Shown: positions 20,677 through 32,877 of the stretch, piece by piece | Layout: each line of letters starts with the position of its first letter | Numbering within the stretch: the stretch's first letter is position 1 | Assembly (NCBI GenBank): GCA_907163375.1 | Contig: CAJQUW010015599.1 | Span: forward strand, 186,001 to 250,000 | Source: Prostheceraeus crozeri | Lineage: Eukaryota; Platyhelminthes; Polycladida; Euryleptidae | Direction of reading: 5' to 3' | DNA: 64,000 nt | Program-made: the position numbers and the translations under genes | The notes under the pieces: generated by a model | What the model was told of the DNA's origin: nothing | The model's input: only the letters and a program-made list of their open reading frames with translations | The model's database searches: none

Positions 20677-22251
20677 AAATCTGTCAGATCCCACTCGGGA
20701 AGCTGAGTATGGTTTGTGTATACTAATGATCACTCCACAAGCAATAAGACCACCGAGCAATGCTAAAACAAATATCAGGATCCAATATTGCCCTCCAGCA
20801 ATCAATCCAGCAGTATTTACGGTGGTTAAGACGAATGCAATGCTGAGGCAAACATAAGCGAATAAGGAGATGACAACGGTGCGACCTGGACTCTTGTTAT
20901 ACAGAAACTTCAGACGCCTGAAGGGACCTTTGAGATGTCCAACTTCTTCCGAATCTTTCAGATAGTATAAGTCAGCTTTCATGTATCTCAGAATAATCAA
21001 ATCGCAACCTACGATTACGTAAGAGATGAGCGTGCCGATACTAAGGAAAGAAACGATAGCAGCGTAATTGAAGAAAATGGCAAGCAAGGTCGTCAGAGCT
21101 CCGAAGATGTAAAGTGGAATAAGAGGAACTTTGACAACTGGATGCACCCAGCCCATCCACGAGTGAAGAAGTCCGTCACTGGCCATAGAATAAGCAATGC
21201 GAGGAATTGCATAAGTGCAGCAAATGACATTGGTGCTGGCTGCAACTGTAGCTCCTATGCATACAAGGATGCGCAGCCAAAGGATATTTGGATGATAGAA
21301 CATTGCAGCTAAACCCAACTGAGGATCTACTAGCCACCACGGCTTATAACCTACGAAAGCAATCGAGTGCACGACACAGACAACGAGCACAATACTGACT
21401 GCACTCAAAATAGCTACTGGGATAGTGCGTCGGGGGTTCTTTGCTTCCTCTCCAGCGACAGAAATGCCGTCAAACCCGATAAAGGCATTGAAAGCTATTC
21501 CAGACCCTGACAATAGCCCCCCAATACCCATTGGAAGGAAATAACCGTGTTCCTTATCTCCTAATAAAAGACTTTTGTCAAACTTGGAGTACATAAATCC
21601 TGTGGCGATGCCAATTATGGTTAAGGTCATGATGCAAAGGACGATATTAACATTGGATGTTGATCTATTTCCAAAAGAAAGAATGGCCAATGCGACGATA
21701 CAGATAAACATCGCAATGAAGTTGGGGTATCGGTTAAGCATTCCTGTATAACCCTCTGGTGCCAATTCACCTACATATTCAATAATGGCGTTGCTGATAG
21801 TGCCATTTGACATGATATCTATATTGTAAGATGCTAACACTGCTGCAGAGCATGCTGATAATGCATATTCCAAGCACATCAACCATCCTACATTGAAAGC
21901 TAAAAATTCGCCTGCTATGACGTACGTATATGCGTACGCTGACCCTGCTCTTGGAATGTGGGCTGATAACTCTGAGTAACACATGCCGTTGAGAAGGGCA
22001 ACAAAACCTGCCAGTAAGAAGCAAATGAAGGTGGATGGACCAGTGTAAACATGGACGACAACTGCAATAACTCCGTAAATAGAGTTGCCCAACATGGCTC
22101 CGATGCCGTACATGAGAATGTCAAACTGACTCAAATTCCGGTTTAGAGGTGATTCAAGCTGCCCTTCGTGATCGATGGGCTTGGACCGGATAAACGCCTC
22201 CATGCATTGCTCCTTCTTCGATTTCGAGTCCCAAGTGTAATCTTTGCCCAT
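20674..22251 (-). CDS. SLC7 family cationic amino-acid transporter, large first coding exon
   Basis: A 526-codon exon from ATG at 22251 (context CACAATGG, A at -3) to a splice donor at 20673. It encodes a multi-pass permease of the plasma membrane or lysosome. Residues 40-75 hold TM1 (YGIGAMLGNSIYG, the APC-fold unwound-helix motif, with Asn-Ser where CATs usually have Gly-Ser/Ala-Gly). Then come SELSAHIPRAGSAYAYTYV (CAT signature), GSGIAFNAFIGFDGISVAGE and EEAKNPRRTIP (highly conserved in CATs), and RIAYSMASDGLLHSWMGWVH. About 12 membrane helices are encoded; CATs have 14, so the last two helices and the C-terminal tail must lie on further exon(s), which I do not find. Closest kin are SLC7A1-4/SLC7A14; subtype not resolved. 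No frame damage, and it is the only intact host-like gene here. Confidence 0.9.
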
Positions 22252-22965
22252 TGTGCAGCTTATTAGCTTGACACGGCAGTAGGATATATCGATCTAATCT
22301 TATGGAAAACAAAGAGAGTTTCGTAAGCCCTACAACCTCTCTGCAGGAGTAACTGTAATGAGATCCCCTTGTCAGCAGCTTTTATGAATGCTTGCTAGGT
22401 GTGTTCAAATGTCAACAATGCTTTATTACCAAAGCTAGTAAATATTGGAAGCAATGTAATTACATTCTCACCTACATAGGTTACACCTTTATGTTTTGAT
22501 TGGAGTTGGTGATGTAGTATCCAGCCCTTTACATGACATTATCTAGAGCGCAACACAGTAGATGCATGTATGATTGTATAATTATCAACAGGAAGCAGTT
22601 AAATGAGGGAGTGGTTCTGTCTCACATATCCATATAGGAAATGTGCATTATAGGAACATGTTTCAAATCGGTAGAAAGCTACAATCACATGATAGACATC
22701 GCAATGGAGGATGCTAGCTATTTTACTTCAAATTGGGGATGCTAGTGAATAAACATTGCACTACTAAACTAAATTGACTGTACGTCTCATAATGAGTTTC
22801 CGTCTCAATTTGCACATAATGTGCTAGTTATTCCGTTATTCTGAACGTTGGAAATTAAAGATTTCATCAATTGCACTTGTCTTTAACTTCATTTATTTTA
22901 ATGTATGCGTGTCATAGTGCAATAGGACAATATATTGTGGTCATCAATTAAAAAAGCAGAAGCAC
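22252..22965. other. 5' flank of the SLC7 exon
   Basis: No coding frame. On the minus strand a pyrimidine-rich tract ending TTTTCCATAAG lies about 45 bp before the ATG and could be a splice acceptor for an upstream non-coding exon. No clear TATA box was seen. Confidence 0.3.
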
Positions 22966-23711
22966 TGGATCAGGGTTGAATGCGGGTCCGGATCGTCCGG
23001 TTCCTAGACCCGGACGACATGGAGGCTTTGGGTCAGGCAGACCCGCGGACCCGGATTAACCTGGACCCCTGAGACCCGGACAGATCCGCGGACTGTCCGG
23101 AAACTTTTTCCACATTTCCACAACTAAAAAACGATTGTGATAGGCTCAGACACCAGGCTTGTAATTTTGATGCAAACCTATAAGCAAAAACTCTTATGCA
23201 TCGGTAGTTAGACCATGGGCATATAGGACCTAAAAAACGCAGCTATGCATTCCGTAGCGACGCGCAGCTCCTTGTCTACGATATAACTCCATTACCAATT
23301 ATTGACCAGGCCTAAAGTCAACGATTTAGAAATCATTTTGTAAATTAATACCGCATGTCATCTTCTAGTTTTACCATTTGGTAACCATGCAGGATCTTGG
23401 TAGGCTATTTAGCTACATGTACCTACGCGTAGGTCTAGTCGCACGACGTGGCCTATGTGCCTATACACGTAAACTAAGCTATAGATCTAGCCGGCTAGGC
23501 ATATAGCGCAGTTTACGTGAAACCTATATAGACATGCGTCATAGACAACTAGACTTCCATGTAGCTATAGACCATCAAGACACTGCATGGTTGCCAAATG
23601 GCAAAACTAAAAGATCTGTGCGAAATTAGCAATTAAGAAAGCCATATATATATATGTATATATATATATATATCTTATATACATATCTTATATATGTATA
23701 TATATATATAT

Positions 23712-23778
<67 letters not shown>

Positions 23779-24063
23779 TATATATGTGTATATATGTGTG
23801 TATATATATATATTAATATACATATATATTAATTAAAGAAATTAGCCATCTTTTATCATAGTTCTATGATTAAAGATAGCAAATTTCTAAAAGCTTATCG
23901 CGCAGTGTAGCTTTATCACATTCAGTATGCCTATAGCAATAAGCTAACATATAGGCTTCGGCCTACTAACAATTGCCAATTTCCAGTCTCTGTCCATGGA
24001 CTCGGAGGACCCGTAGGAGCCGGGCGGACCCGCGGACCCGACCCGGGTTCAATCCTGCACTGG
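22966..24063. mobile_element. Non-autonomous fold-back element with inverted ends
   Basis: The left end (CACTGGATCAGGGTTGAATG then CGGGTCCGG) and right end on the reverse strand (CAGTGCAGGATTGAACCCGG) are related inverted repeats followed by GGACCCG-rich subterminal tracts. Between them, 23365-23615 is a large imperfect palindrome (TAGTTTTACCATTTGGTAAC pairs with TAGTTTTGCCATTTGGCAAC on the other strand) centred near 23495. CAGTG ends suggest a hAT-derived MITE. No coding capacity; no clear target duplication. Confidence 0.55.
23644..23835. repeat. TA-rich microsatellite
   Basis: About 190 bp of (TA)n with scattered CT, TG and GTG interruptions, including one nearly pure run from about 23716 to 23775. 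Confidence 0.95.
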
Positions 24064-26600
24064 ACTGATTGTATTATATTCTAAAAACGAAATGGAAGGC
24101 GGTTATGCCACCCAATAGGTCGCCAGTGGAATTGGCAGCGAAGATGTGAATAGGCAATCAAATCTCTACGCACTTCCTGAACATATGAAGAGAACAACAA
24201 CAATATCCCTTTTCTCCATTAATGCAAAATTATTAACAGGGATAAATTGACAATAGTGTATCAAAGTAAATTTCACTACAAAGCGCATGGATGAGATGTG
24301 TTCTCATGCTAAACATATTATATTTCGTGTTGGGAATAGAATTCTTCAAAATGAAATGGAGCTGCAAAAGCTGCTGTTACTTTCAAGAAAGGACGTACAT
24401 TAATCTTCACATGAAATTAAGAATAAATCTAGTGCAGCAAACGGATGAGTGCAGGAAAGAATCGCTGTATGTCCATTTGAAGTTGTGCACCATAATGGTT
24501 TCTTATTTCTCTATTTCCATAGAGAAATAGCACAGAGAAAAGCACATCTTTTTTCTTGTGAGACAAATTCGAGATTGGATTGTCATTTTCTATGTCCTTT
24601 GTTCATCTGATTGATGAATGGCGATAAAGAGCAATTAGCGTGCTCATACTTGCCGACTTGAGTATGCATTTCATGATGAAAAACATAAATATTGCAGAAA
24701 TTTTGTCTCAGTGCTGAAGTAACATTTGGTTCATTTGCTTGTAAAGTTCAAAAATGCATCAGATCCACACTGTCCGGGACCAAAAGATTTTTTTTACTTC
24801 ACCTCACTTATCATCCATGAGTATTGTATTTTGAATACAAGAAACATTCATAATGAACGAATGAATTATTCAACGCTTTGTTCCATTTTGGCCCCATCAG
24901 AATTTCAAAAAAAATCGAGTTTATTCCATGTCGGTGCAAGATTGGAGCATGAAAAAGTTCCTCACTCTTCAGTCTCGTTGATGTTAAATGCAGTGATATC
25001 AATAAGACTTCGGCTTTTAAGATAATGTTTCAGGTGTGTGACTAATTCAGTAAATGAGCATTGACAAACAATTAATCATTAATGATCTAGACAACATCGA
25101 TGAATTATTGCGAGCAATTTTTGTTGTGATGAGCTTCACCTTCACACTATGATTGGAGCGGTTAAGCATGAAAGCATTAAATCATGTAAATAAGATTTAA
25201 AGAATAATTTTGCAGATGTCAGGTCCCTGTATTTTGTTTTAAGAATTGGAACTGTAGAATGAAGGAGTGACTATCTTCAGCTTCTTGCGGATTTGCCACA
25301 CCTCCGATATTTGCCCATTGTGTTTGCTCATGCGATATAAAAATCTTTCAGTCTCTATCACCAGTCCTTTCCACCGGTTATTGGTCAGTCAATTGATAAC
25401 TAATAATATTTTGAATGTAATTAGAAATAGCCAATATTGAATGATAGTGGTTTTATTTTCTTTTTCGTAATTTTTTGCAATTAATTCCTGTTAACATCCG
25501 TTAATTATGTTCAGGTAAAACCCAGTTAAAGCTCACTAAAGTTTTACTTCAGTTTTTGAATGTTAGTAAAACTAACTCTCAAAAACCACAGTTTTACTTT
25601 AGTATTTGACAGCAAGTACAACTACCAACAGAAAACTGAAGTTTTACTCTAGTTTCCTCCATTGAAAATTAGTTAGTATATTCAAAGTTCAGAAGCTGCA
25701 GTTTTATTTCAGTTTCCTTCGTTGGAAATAACTGATATAATATAAGTTAATAAGTTACTCGCAAAAACGAGGTATTTTCCGAGTTGTGAATTGCGAAGTA
25801 TAAAAAGAAAGATGCTTGAAGAAATTGCAACGTACACTGAAAGAAACAAGGTAAAAAGATACCATGTAATAAGTATTTTTCAGTTTCGCGTCGTTTTTAA
25901 CTGACATGAATTGTAACTTCTAATTCTAATTGAATTGAGATAATAATATACAATAAGAATGGGCTATAGTGCTGAAAATCAATGAGAAGTAAATCAAAGA
26001 AGAGATCAAAACATTTCGTAAATTCGATGATATTAGTCAGCCTCCGATCTCTGAAACAGCAAGCAATTGACCACTTGACATCCAAGGCCGTTGACATTTG
26101 ATCACACTGTCTTCGGGTATCCAGCTGAGGTGTCTGTCCTACTTCAAGTATGTATATGCAATCAATTAAGTTTTGATAATTGATTTGACACATTTTGAGT
26201 GACTTTGAAGTTGACAGGTTCAGCATGTAATTTGACACAGAAATATTATTAATTTTATCTCATGTCAATCACTATTTATTATGATTCCCTGGATTAGCTA
26301 AATTGTTATTGTAATCAGCATAAAGCATCATCAGAGTTTATTTAAACACAAGTCCACCTTTGTCATGAATAGATTGAAAATTTCTTGTGCAACCAAACTC
26401 ACACGAATAGACAAGGGTGTTTACAAACAGAAGATCGAATCCCACTTCAGCAAGACGTTGCGACCTCGAGCGTCGATTATACAGTCCATATTCCAAATAA
26501 ACATTTCATCATATCATACGTTATTATTTGAGTGCTGGTTTCGAAGATTTCTGTCAAAGCACGATTCCAAGCTAGCGTGCGAAGTAACTACCTCAGTTGT
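24064..26600. other. 2.5-kb stretch without recognisable gene
   Basis: Several frames of 80-110 codons exist but none resembles a known protein, and codon content looks random. The one structure seen is the tandem repeat at 25535-25740. Confidence 0.4.
25535..25740. repeat. Imperfect tandem repeat, unit 49-60 bp, four copies
   Basis: Units start CTAAAGTTTTACTTCAG (25535), CACAGTTTTACTTTAG (25587), CTGAAGTTTTACTCTAG (25636) and CTGCAGTTTTATTTCAG (25696). Each is followed by a variable A+T-rich half. Confidence 0.7.
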
Positions 26601-27389
26601 CACGAAGCCAGGCTTGCCGTGGGAATTGATTTTGAATTCCCATCCCATTCCCACGGGATTTTTGATGGGAATTCCCATTCCCACGGGATTTTTCAGTATT
26701 TCCCATCAGATTTCCCATGGCTCATTACTCTTCCTATATACGGTTTATGGTTCTCTTCTTTCGGACTACAAGTCGATTAACGGATTTTCGTAATTGAACT
26801 GATGAGATTAAGCGCTTTTAGTTGACCTATCTTTTGGATGAAAAAGTTTTGGCATATCAATCTATCTTATTTTGTAATTTCCAAAAATTGCAAGTTTTTA
26901 CTAATTATCAAAAATATCTATCATTTTGTTTCAGGGATTAGTTAATCAATAAAGACGACTTCATCGAAATAGTCTTCGATTACATATAGGCCTATACATA
27001 CACATATTTGCATGTCTATTCACTCCGATTCACTTCATGCGGTGTCGTACTTATGATGAACATGGCAAACTTCTAGCTCATCGCAATATCATATTTAAGT
27101 TTACAATACAAGTACAGTGCCTGTATACAAGCAATGAAGTCAATACTTCGCCTACGCATATTTCTATGACTTATCAACAGAAAACAACTACTGATTTATG
27201 AATATGTGATAATACGCTCGCTCGCATCCCATGTATTTAGGTACGGAGTAATTCCAATTCTATCTAACTTTGATGATAAAACCACAAATGCAAAAAGACA
27301 AATTTATATTCGAGAAACAAACGTTCATTGAAAATTTGTCCAAGGATTGACAAACGCTGCTGCTAAAAAGGCATCAAACATTAAAAAAT

Positions 27390-27860
27390 ATCAATGGATT
27401 GATGAAAGCTACATATTATAAAACTCTCCAATGTAGGCCCTATTATGTATAAAGACCTACGAATGACAGTACTACAATCTAAGAATAGCAGATCTTCAAT
27501 AAATTATCAATGGACTAACAACCGTTACTGTGAGACCCGTGTGATGCCGAATGAAGACCATCGATGGATTAACAAGCGTCACTTTGAAAACCATCAATGC
27601 AAAACCAAATACTCAAGAAAATATCGATGGATTAACAAACAAAATGCGGGTATAAAAACAATCATGAGAATAGCAGATACTGAAGTAAAATATCAATGGA
27701 TTAACAAACGCAAAACGCTACCATGCGGCAATGAAGGCTATCAAGATAATAGCTGATGCTCTAGAAAAATATCAATGGATTAACAAACGTTTCTACGGGT
27801 ATGAAAATCTAGAGAATAGCCGATGCACTAGAAAAATGTCAATGGATTAATAAACATTGT
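27390..27860 (+). repeat. Tandem array inside the hAT, core ATCAATGGATTAACAAACG
   Basis: Cores at 27390, 27506, 27560, 27623, 27692, 27771 and 27838 (spacings 116, 54, 63, 69, 79, 67), with a fainter one near 27880. Four middle spacings are multiples of three, so a + strand frame (27445-27756) reads a repeated Y/H-Q/R-W-I/T-N-K/N-R peptide. It lies between the hAT left end and the transposase stop. Most likely non-coding subterminal satellite sequence. Confidence 0.75.
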
Positions 27861-27985
27861 TATGAAATATATCAAATGAATAACAAATGTTCATGCAAAC
27901 CTAAGAACTGAATTATAATACAGTCTCTAACTTACAAGCATATTTTGTGCAAATCATAGCGCTGAGCTTGTCAGGCTTGAGCCTT

Positions 27986-30000
27986 TTATAAGAGAATCCT
28001 TTTTAAGCCTTTTATAAGAGAATAAGGTAAGAGAATCCCCGCCTCGCTAAATAGTCTTTCTACAGAAGCCGATGACACTGGGGTGGAAAAAAGAATTTTT
28101 GCACACTTTGACAAAAGTCTCATTTGTGGTCCTTTCTCTTTCCAAAAATCCTTGGTCGGATGTCTGGAGGCCACACAGATGGTCTCAAAAAGCAACATTT
28201 CTTCTGTTTCAAGTTGTTCATGAAGCGAAGTCTTCATGCGCTTTGGGCGTGGAGCAAACAATGTCTCAAACGGATCGCTGGATGTCGAGGGCTCACGTTC
28301 ATGGTTATCACTGACTTTGTCCGTGGGGATATCAGATATATGCATTGAATCAAGCAACTGATTCAAATAGTTCACGACACTCGATTTGAATCCTTGCATC
28401 TCCTGCTCCCATTCATTCATGAACACCTGCAATTCTCGGGTCTTTTTGATGGAATATCTGAGAGTTTTCACCATATCCAAAGCCGTGTTGCAGACATCAA
28501 TGCCTGACAAATAACAAGCCGCTTTTGCAAATGATGAACCACAATATGGCCACAGCTTCTTTCTCATCTGGTTTCGTAGAAGGCAGCAAGTCTCCCGAGC
28601 GATGGCAGGCACTTCTTCACTAATCTGCATTTGGAACAAGTGAATATCCAAAGTAAGATAGTTCAGGTAAGATAGATGAGAAGTTGGCTCATCAACCTCA
28701 ACTCTGTCAAAGAAGCACTTGACGGCTTCCATAATATCCAACAGAGATTTCAGTGAAGGGGTGGCAAATTGTCAGATACATGAGAGTCTTCTTCTGACAG
28801 AAATACAGTGTAGTTGTCCACCGCAGATCGAAGTCGAGAATGTTGAAAGCGCCATGGGCGAGTCGTGCTTTTATCAGGAATAGCACGCTTCAGTCGCTTC
28901 GCATTTTGGTCGCGTACATTATAGAAAGATTCCACAGAAGTCAGATTAGACAGCATGCCACTTAGTAATTCTGGTGGAGACTTCTCGAAAACGTCTTTGA
29001 CACAAGTCGACAAGGCATGTTCGGTACAACCAATTCTACCACCCAAGTTCAGCGACGTTGGATAACGGCCGTCGAACGCTGCGACCATTTTCGGTTCGTT
29101 GTCACTAACTATAAAGATGGGTTGAGAGAGCTCACCCTGTTTTTTCATCATCCGGTGACTTAATGCATTCTTCGAGAATTTTGAAAGGGAACGAAGCGTC
29201 GTGTGGTACATCATCCAAATCACAAATCTTAAGTGGATAACTGAACCAACGCCATAATCTTTATCGAGTCCACAAGCAACAATAGCAAAATAAGAAAGTC
29301 GATGTTCATGTCCTCCAGACCAAAAATCAATCATGCATGATACACCAGCATCCAGACCGTTGAGACTGTTTCTAAAATGATGTTGCAACTTCGCATGGGA
29401 TTGCTCTCCCTCAGTCATTAACCCCGATGAAATGTAAGTTCGTCCGATGGAATAGTCATTGATCTTGTTGTTTCTGTGCGTTACCGAAGAAGCGAAGTTT
29501 GCGCAAGAAGATGCAATTTGAACCATGGCGTTGATGGACACAGTCGGATGGGCACAAACAAACTTCACTACATGCTGCTGCCATTGTTCTTTTGCTTCTT
29601 TCGGAAGAGGAGGCTTGCTTGTTGATGGAGCACACTGAAAACTTCGGTGAATGGTGAGTTGATTGGACGTCGACGTCGCCGGTGCGCAGTTTTTCTCGAG
29701 ATGGCGCTTTATTGCACTGACCCCACTCTGGTTGACCCACTGTCCTCTTGTCTTCTTAAACCAAAGAAACAATTTCTTACAGGCATCACAATGAAGGAAT
29801 TGGGCCAACAATGGTTTCTTGTCGTCTCCTGAGCTCTCGGCAACCGGTGATATGTCCACTTGCACGGCCTTTATCCTCGAATCAAGATTGGCATTACCAC
29901 TGGTTAATGACTTCGGTGGCGGAACAAAAGATACACGAGCAGCAGAAATGTGTTGCTGCAGAGTTTTTTTGTCTACTTCGAAGAATTTGTTCGAAGACAT
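27986..30000 (-). CDS. hAT transposase, BED zinc finger type (one frameshift)
   Basis: From ATG at 30000: a BED-type finger (CDACKKLFLWFKKTRGQWVN with RHLEKNC), then a SCMIDFWSGGHEHRLSYFAI segment with the first catalytic Asp, FIVSDNEPKMVAAFDG with the second, and the hAT C-terminal block SSASVERLFSEAG near 28030. The first 416 codons are open to 28750; the rest continues in another frame from 28741, so there is one frameshift near 28745. The C-terminus ends oddly in a short duplicated stretch (CTTTTATAAGAGAAT twice near 27993-28022), so the last residues are probably altered. It would cut and join its own ends as a dimer; as it stands it is probably inactive. Confidence 0.9.
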
Positions 30001-30277
30001 CGCAGCGACGACCTGCCTCAGAGTGGGAACTGAAGTTGCAGACGATTATAATTACATCATATAGCTCGGTTCCTCTTCGGTCTGCAGCCTAATGAATCAT
30101 CGCCAAGCGTCAATCAGGGGAAAAGAATGTTTTGCGAGCTCACATTCCCTCACTTGAATTGTCAAAAGTTGCGTAAGTGAAATTGATCATGCAGCGCACG
30201 GGGCGAGAGAATCGGTCGGTCACTGACATGGATACTGATTCTCCTCCCGTCGGTTGACGATGCGAATTGACCGACAG

Positions 30278-30410
30278 CCTCAACAGCACAGATCTAGAAA
30301 GGGATAGATGGACTACTACCCGATTTGCGTAAAGCCTGCTTTCCCTGCCATGCGCGCGCGTACAATCCCTGTATGTAGGCAAGAAACAAATGTTGGCATG
30401 CACGTGTCTG
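30278..30410 (+). repeat. Left copy of an inverted repeat within the hAT
   Basis: CAGATCTAGAAAGGGATAGA then TGGACT at 30288 onward reappears inverted at 34735-34765 (CAGATCTAGAAAGGGGTAGA on the minus strand). Homology continues through AGCCTG to ATGTAGGCAAGAAA. It lies about 280 bp upstream of the transposase start, so it may include its promoter region. Confidence 0.65.
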
Positions 30411-30436
30411 TGAGAAAGTAATGATAATAAGCACAT

Positions 30437-30940
30437 TAACTTTCAACGACAATAATAATTGATAACGAATCATAGAAATGTTGACAATTCCTTATGACCT
30501 GCAATGTCATACTTTCTCGCTTATCATGATTGCTTACATAAATGTAGCTTAAACAGAAAATTAGGTGCATACGAAGTAACGTTTTATTCAAAAGAAAACT
30601 CGGTAAATCAAAATTTATTTGCCTCTAAAGAAAATCAGCTTCATTGTCTGCTGATGTGATAGGACTTTTGAAATAAAGATATTACGTTCAAAATATATCT
30701 TACCGTACCGAAAGAGGCGAATTTTAACATAATTCGACGCGATCAGCCTGATAAGTTTTGTTAGATGATCAGAGTCTTGATGAATGTCATGGTCATAAAA
30801 GTGGTCTGCAAAAAAGGTGGGAATTAATTAGTTAATTAATAACAATAATAATAAAGACGTATATTTTGAAAAAAGATACAAAAATCCCAATAATGGAAAT
30901 CGTGGGATTCCAAGTAAAATCATCACATGTAGCAAGTCAT
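30437..30940. other. Spacer between transposase 5' region and nested LINE
   Basis: No gene seen. Near 30830-30860 the simple run TTAATTAATAACAATAATAATAAAG probably marks the 3' tail of the minus-strand LINE. Confidence 0.35.
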
Positions 30941-30965
30941 GTTCTTAACAAAAGTTATGAGAAAG

Positions 30966-32213
30966 TTAAATTCTGAAACCACTATTATGAAGTTTTGACA
31001 TGGTCACAAAGAAAGACTGTTCAAACGATGTTGACTCCAAGGATGGTAACCTAAACTGTCCAGAATGTTTCATTTTTGTGAACAAGAAATGATGAAACAC
31101 ATGATTTTCATTCTTCATAATTGTTAGGAATAACTTGTAAGCAATGATAAGGCGACGATTAGACAGAGGAACAAAATTGCTACAGTCACAGTGCCAAGAC
31201 TCACAAATAATGAAATGACCACGGTTCTGAATTTTTTCTAGCTCTTTACACAGACCAACATTTAAGTCGGTGAAAAGAAGCGAACAATATTCTAAAATAC
31301 TGCGGATACAACTTTGAAAAATTACAATCAGTTGTTCTTTTGCGACAAATTGTTTTAGCTGGCGTAAGACGTACATTTTTGAGGAAGCTTTTTTACAGAT
31401 TCCATGGATATGAGAATTCCACTTTAGAGAGTTATCAAAAATAATTCCTAAAATACGCATTTGATTCTGAACTGGGATATCACTGATAACAAACGATGAA
31501 TTGTCAAAGTTACAGTTCCTACTGAAGAAAATTTGCTTGCTATTTTCATTCTTTATCACCATCAGGTTTGAGTTGGCCCACAGCTGAATGTCAGTGAACG
31601 CAGCATTTAGAGGCGAAACATTGTCATTACGACGAATAGTAGACATAAGGTACATGTCATCGGCATATTTGAGTAGCTGGCATCTCCCGTCCTGACAAAT
31701 TAAGTCAGATGCAAAATATGCGAAGACAAGAGGACCAATTGATGAACCTTGTGGGATACCTCCACCTAACGTACCAATCGAACTGACTTCTTCTTTCCAG
31801 CGTAAGCGAATCTGATGTGAAGTTAGATAGTTGCTTATAAACGTGATAACATAGCCATTGAAACCATCTCTGATCATTTTAGATATTAATATGTCACGAT
31901 TTACACGGTCAAAACCTTTAGTCAAGTCAAGAGAAGCTAACTGACAAGCTGCAACAGAGGGATCTTGCATCCCCGAAGACAGAAAGTTGACAATGTGAAT
32001 GAGTGCACAGGCGGTAGAACTTCCGGGTCGGTACGCGTACTGATTTTCACCATATATTTTGAAGAATTCGTCACCAATTCTTTTCAACAAACACTTTTCA
32101 AATATTCTCTCAGGTAGAGGCAACAGGGAGATAGGACGAATGTTGTCTGACTTAGTGGGTGATGATTTCGGCAGAGGCACGACGTCAGCAATTTTCCACA
32201 TTTTTGACGACAC
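30966..32213 (-). CDS. LINE reverse transcriptase
   Basis: A 415-codon frame with the RT blocks in order: WKIADVVPLPKSSPTKSDNI then RPISLLPLPERIFEK, ENQYAYRPGSSTACALIHIV, SLDLTKGFDRVNRDILISKM (first Asp), GGGIPQGSSIGPLVFAYFAS, LLKYADDMYLMS (catalytic YADD) and MRILGIIFDNSLKWNSHI. The thumb follows (KASSKMYVLRQLKQFV, SILEYCSLLF). This part alone looks intact. It joins directly to the end of the endonuclease linker at about 32200, which implies an internal deletion of roughly 100 codons including the first RT blocks. Confidence 0.88.
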   Translation of the reverse strand: MSSKMWKIADVVPLPKSSPTKSDNIRPISLLPLPERIFEKCLLKRIGDEFFKIYGENQYAYRPGSSTACALIHIVNFLSSGMQDPSVAACQLASLDLTKGFDRVNRDILISKMIRDGFNGYVITFISNYLTSHQIRLRWKEEVSSIGTLGGGIPQGSSIGPLVFAYFASDLICQDGRCQLLKYADDMYLMSTIRRNDNVSPLNAAFTDIQLWANSNLMVIKNENSKQIFFSRNCNFDNSSFVISDIPVQNQMRILGIIFDNSLKWNSHIHGICKKASSKMYVLRQLKQFVAKEQLIVIFQSCIRSILEYCSLLFTDLNVGLCKELEKIQNRGHFIICESWHCDCSNFVPLSNRRLIIAYKLFLTIMKNENHVFHHFLFTKMKHSGQFRLPSLESTSFEQSFFVTMSKLHNSGFRI

Positions 32214-32721
32214 TGGTTATCCACGGTGGATCCTTAGGCGTACGCTTTATCAGATTGTAAGGTAGCTGTGCTAGTGCTGAACGCAAGATATCGTAAAAAA
32301 TGTAGCACATTTCATCAAGAGACTTATTTTTGAGAATATCGTGCCAGTCAGCATCGTACAGATATTTTTTTACAGAAATCAGATGCGAGTGACGAAAATC
32401 TATAACTTTTATACAATGCATGCTGTAGAAAATACCGCTTTTCGGTAAAACACACATTACATTATGATCACTCAAACCAATCAAAATTTCTACATTATTA
32501 TTTTCACTTTGATAATAAATAGTAGGCCTATCAGATATAAGTTCTGATCTGACATAGCAACATAAACCGCCACCTATTTTACAGGTAGGCCTATCTGCTC
32601 GATGCACATTATAACGATGGACATCAATAAATGAATTGGGAATGGAAGAGTCGAGCCAGGTTTCTACAATACAAAAAATGTCAAGAGAGCAATTATTTAT
32701 GAAAACAATAAGTTCGTCCAT
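32185..32721 (-). pseudogene. LINE apurinic-type endonuclease, internally deleted
   Basis: LDIFCIVETWLDSSIPNSFI then RADRPTCKIGGGLCCYVRS is the start of the APE-like endonuclease (the ETWLD catalytic Glu and the GGG strand). IGLSDHNVMCV supplies the late SDH motif. The middle of the domain, roughly 80 codons between NNVEIL and GLSDHN, is missing. The end (RTPKDPPWITSVVKN) is the linker seen between endonuclease and RT in CR1-like LINEs, and overlaps the RT frame at 32185-32213 in another frame. Confidence 0.8.
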
Positions 32722-32877
32722 TTTGTTTTTAAAGATCTTACATTAGCAACATAAAGAGATGGTAAACAAATAGTGCGATCATGAGTCTTTTCCGAGTAGT
32801 GTCTCTGTTAACATCACAATAAGGAGTGCTTACAGAAGTTGATTCAAAACGAATAGTGACACATAAATTAAAATCAA

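Noticed and set aside
23654-23836. Open frame of alternating Tyr and Ile
   Set aside because: It is the translation of the TA microsatellite.
24040-24060. tRNA B-box-like GGTTCAATCC, possible SINE
   Set aside because: No A-box at the right distance and it is part of the inverted end of the fold-back element.
27445-27756. Possible repeat protein with YQWINK motifs
   Set aside because: Copies outside the frame have non-triplet spacing and it lies in hAT subterminal sequence; kept only as a repeat and a low-interest finding.
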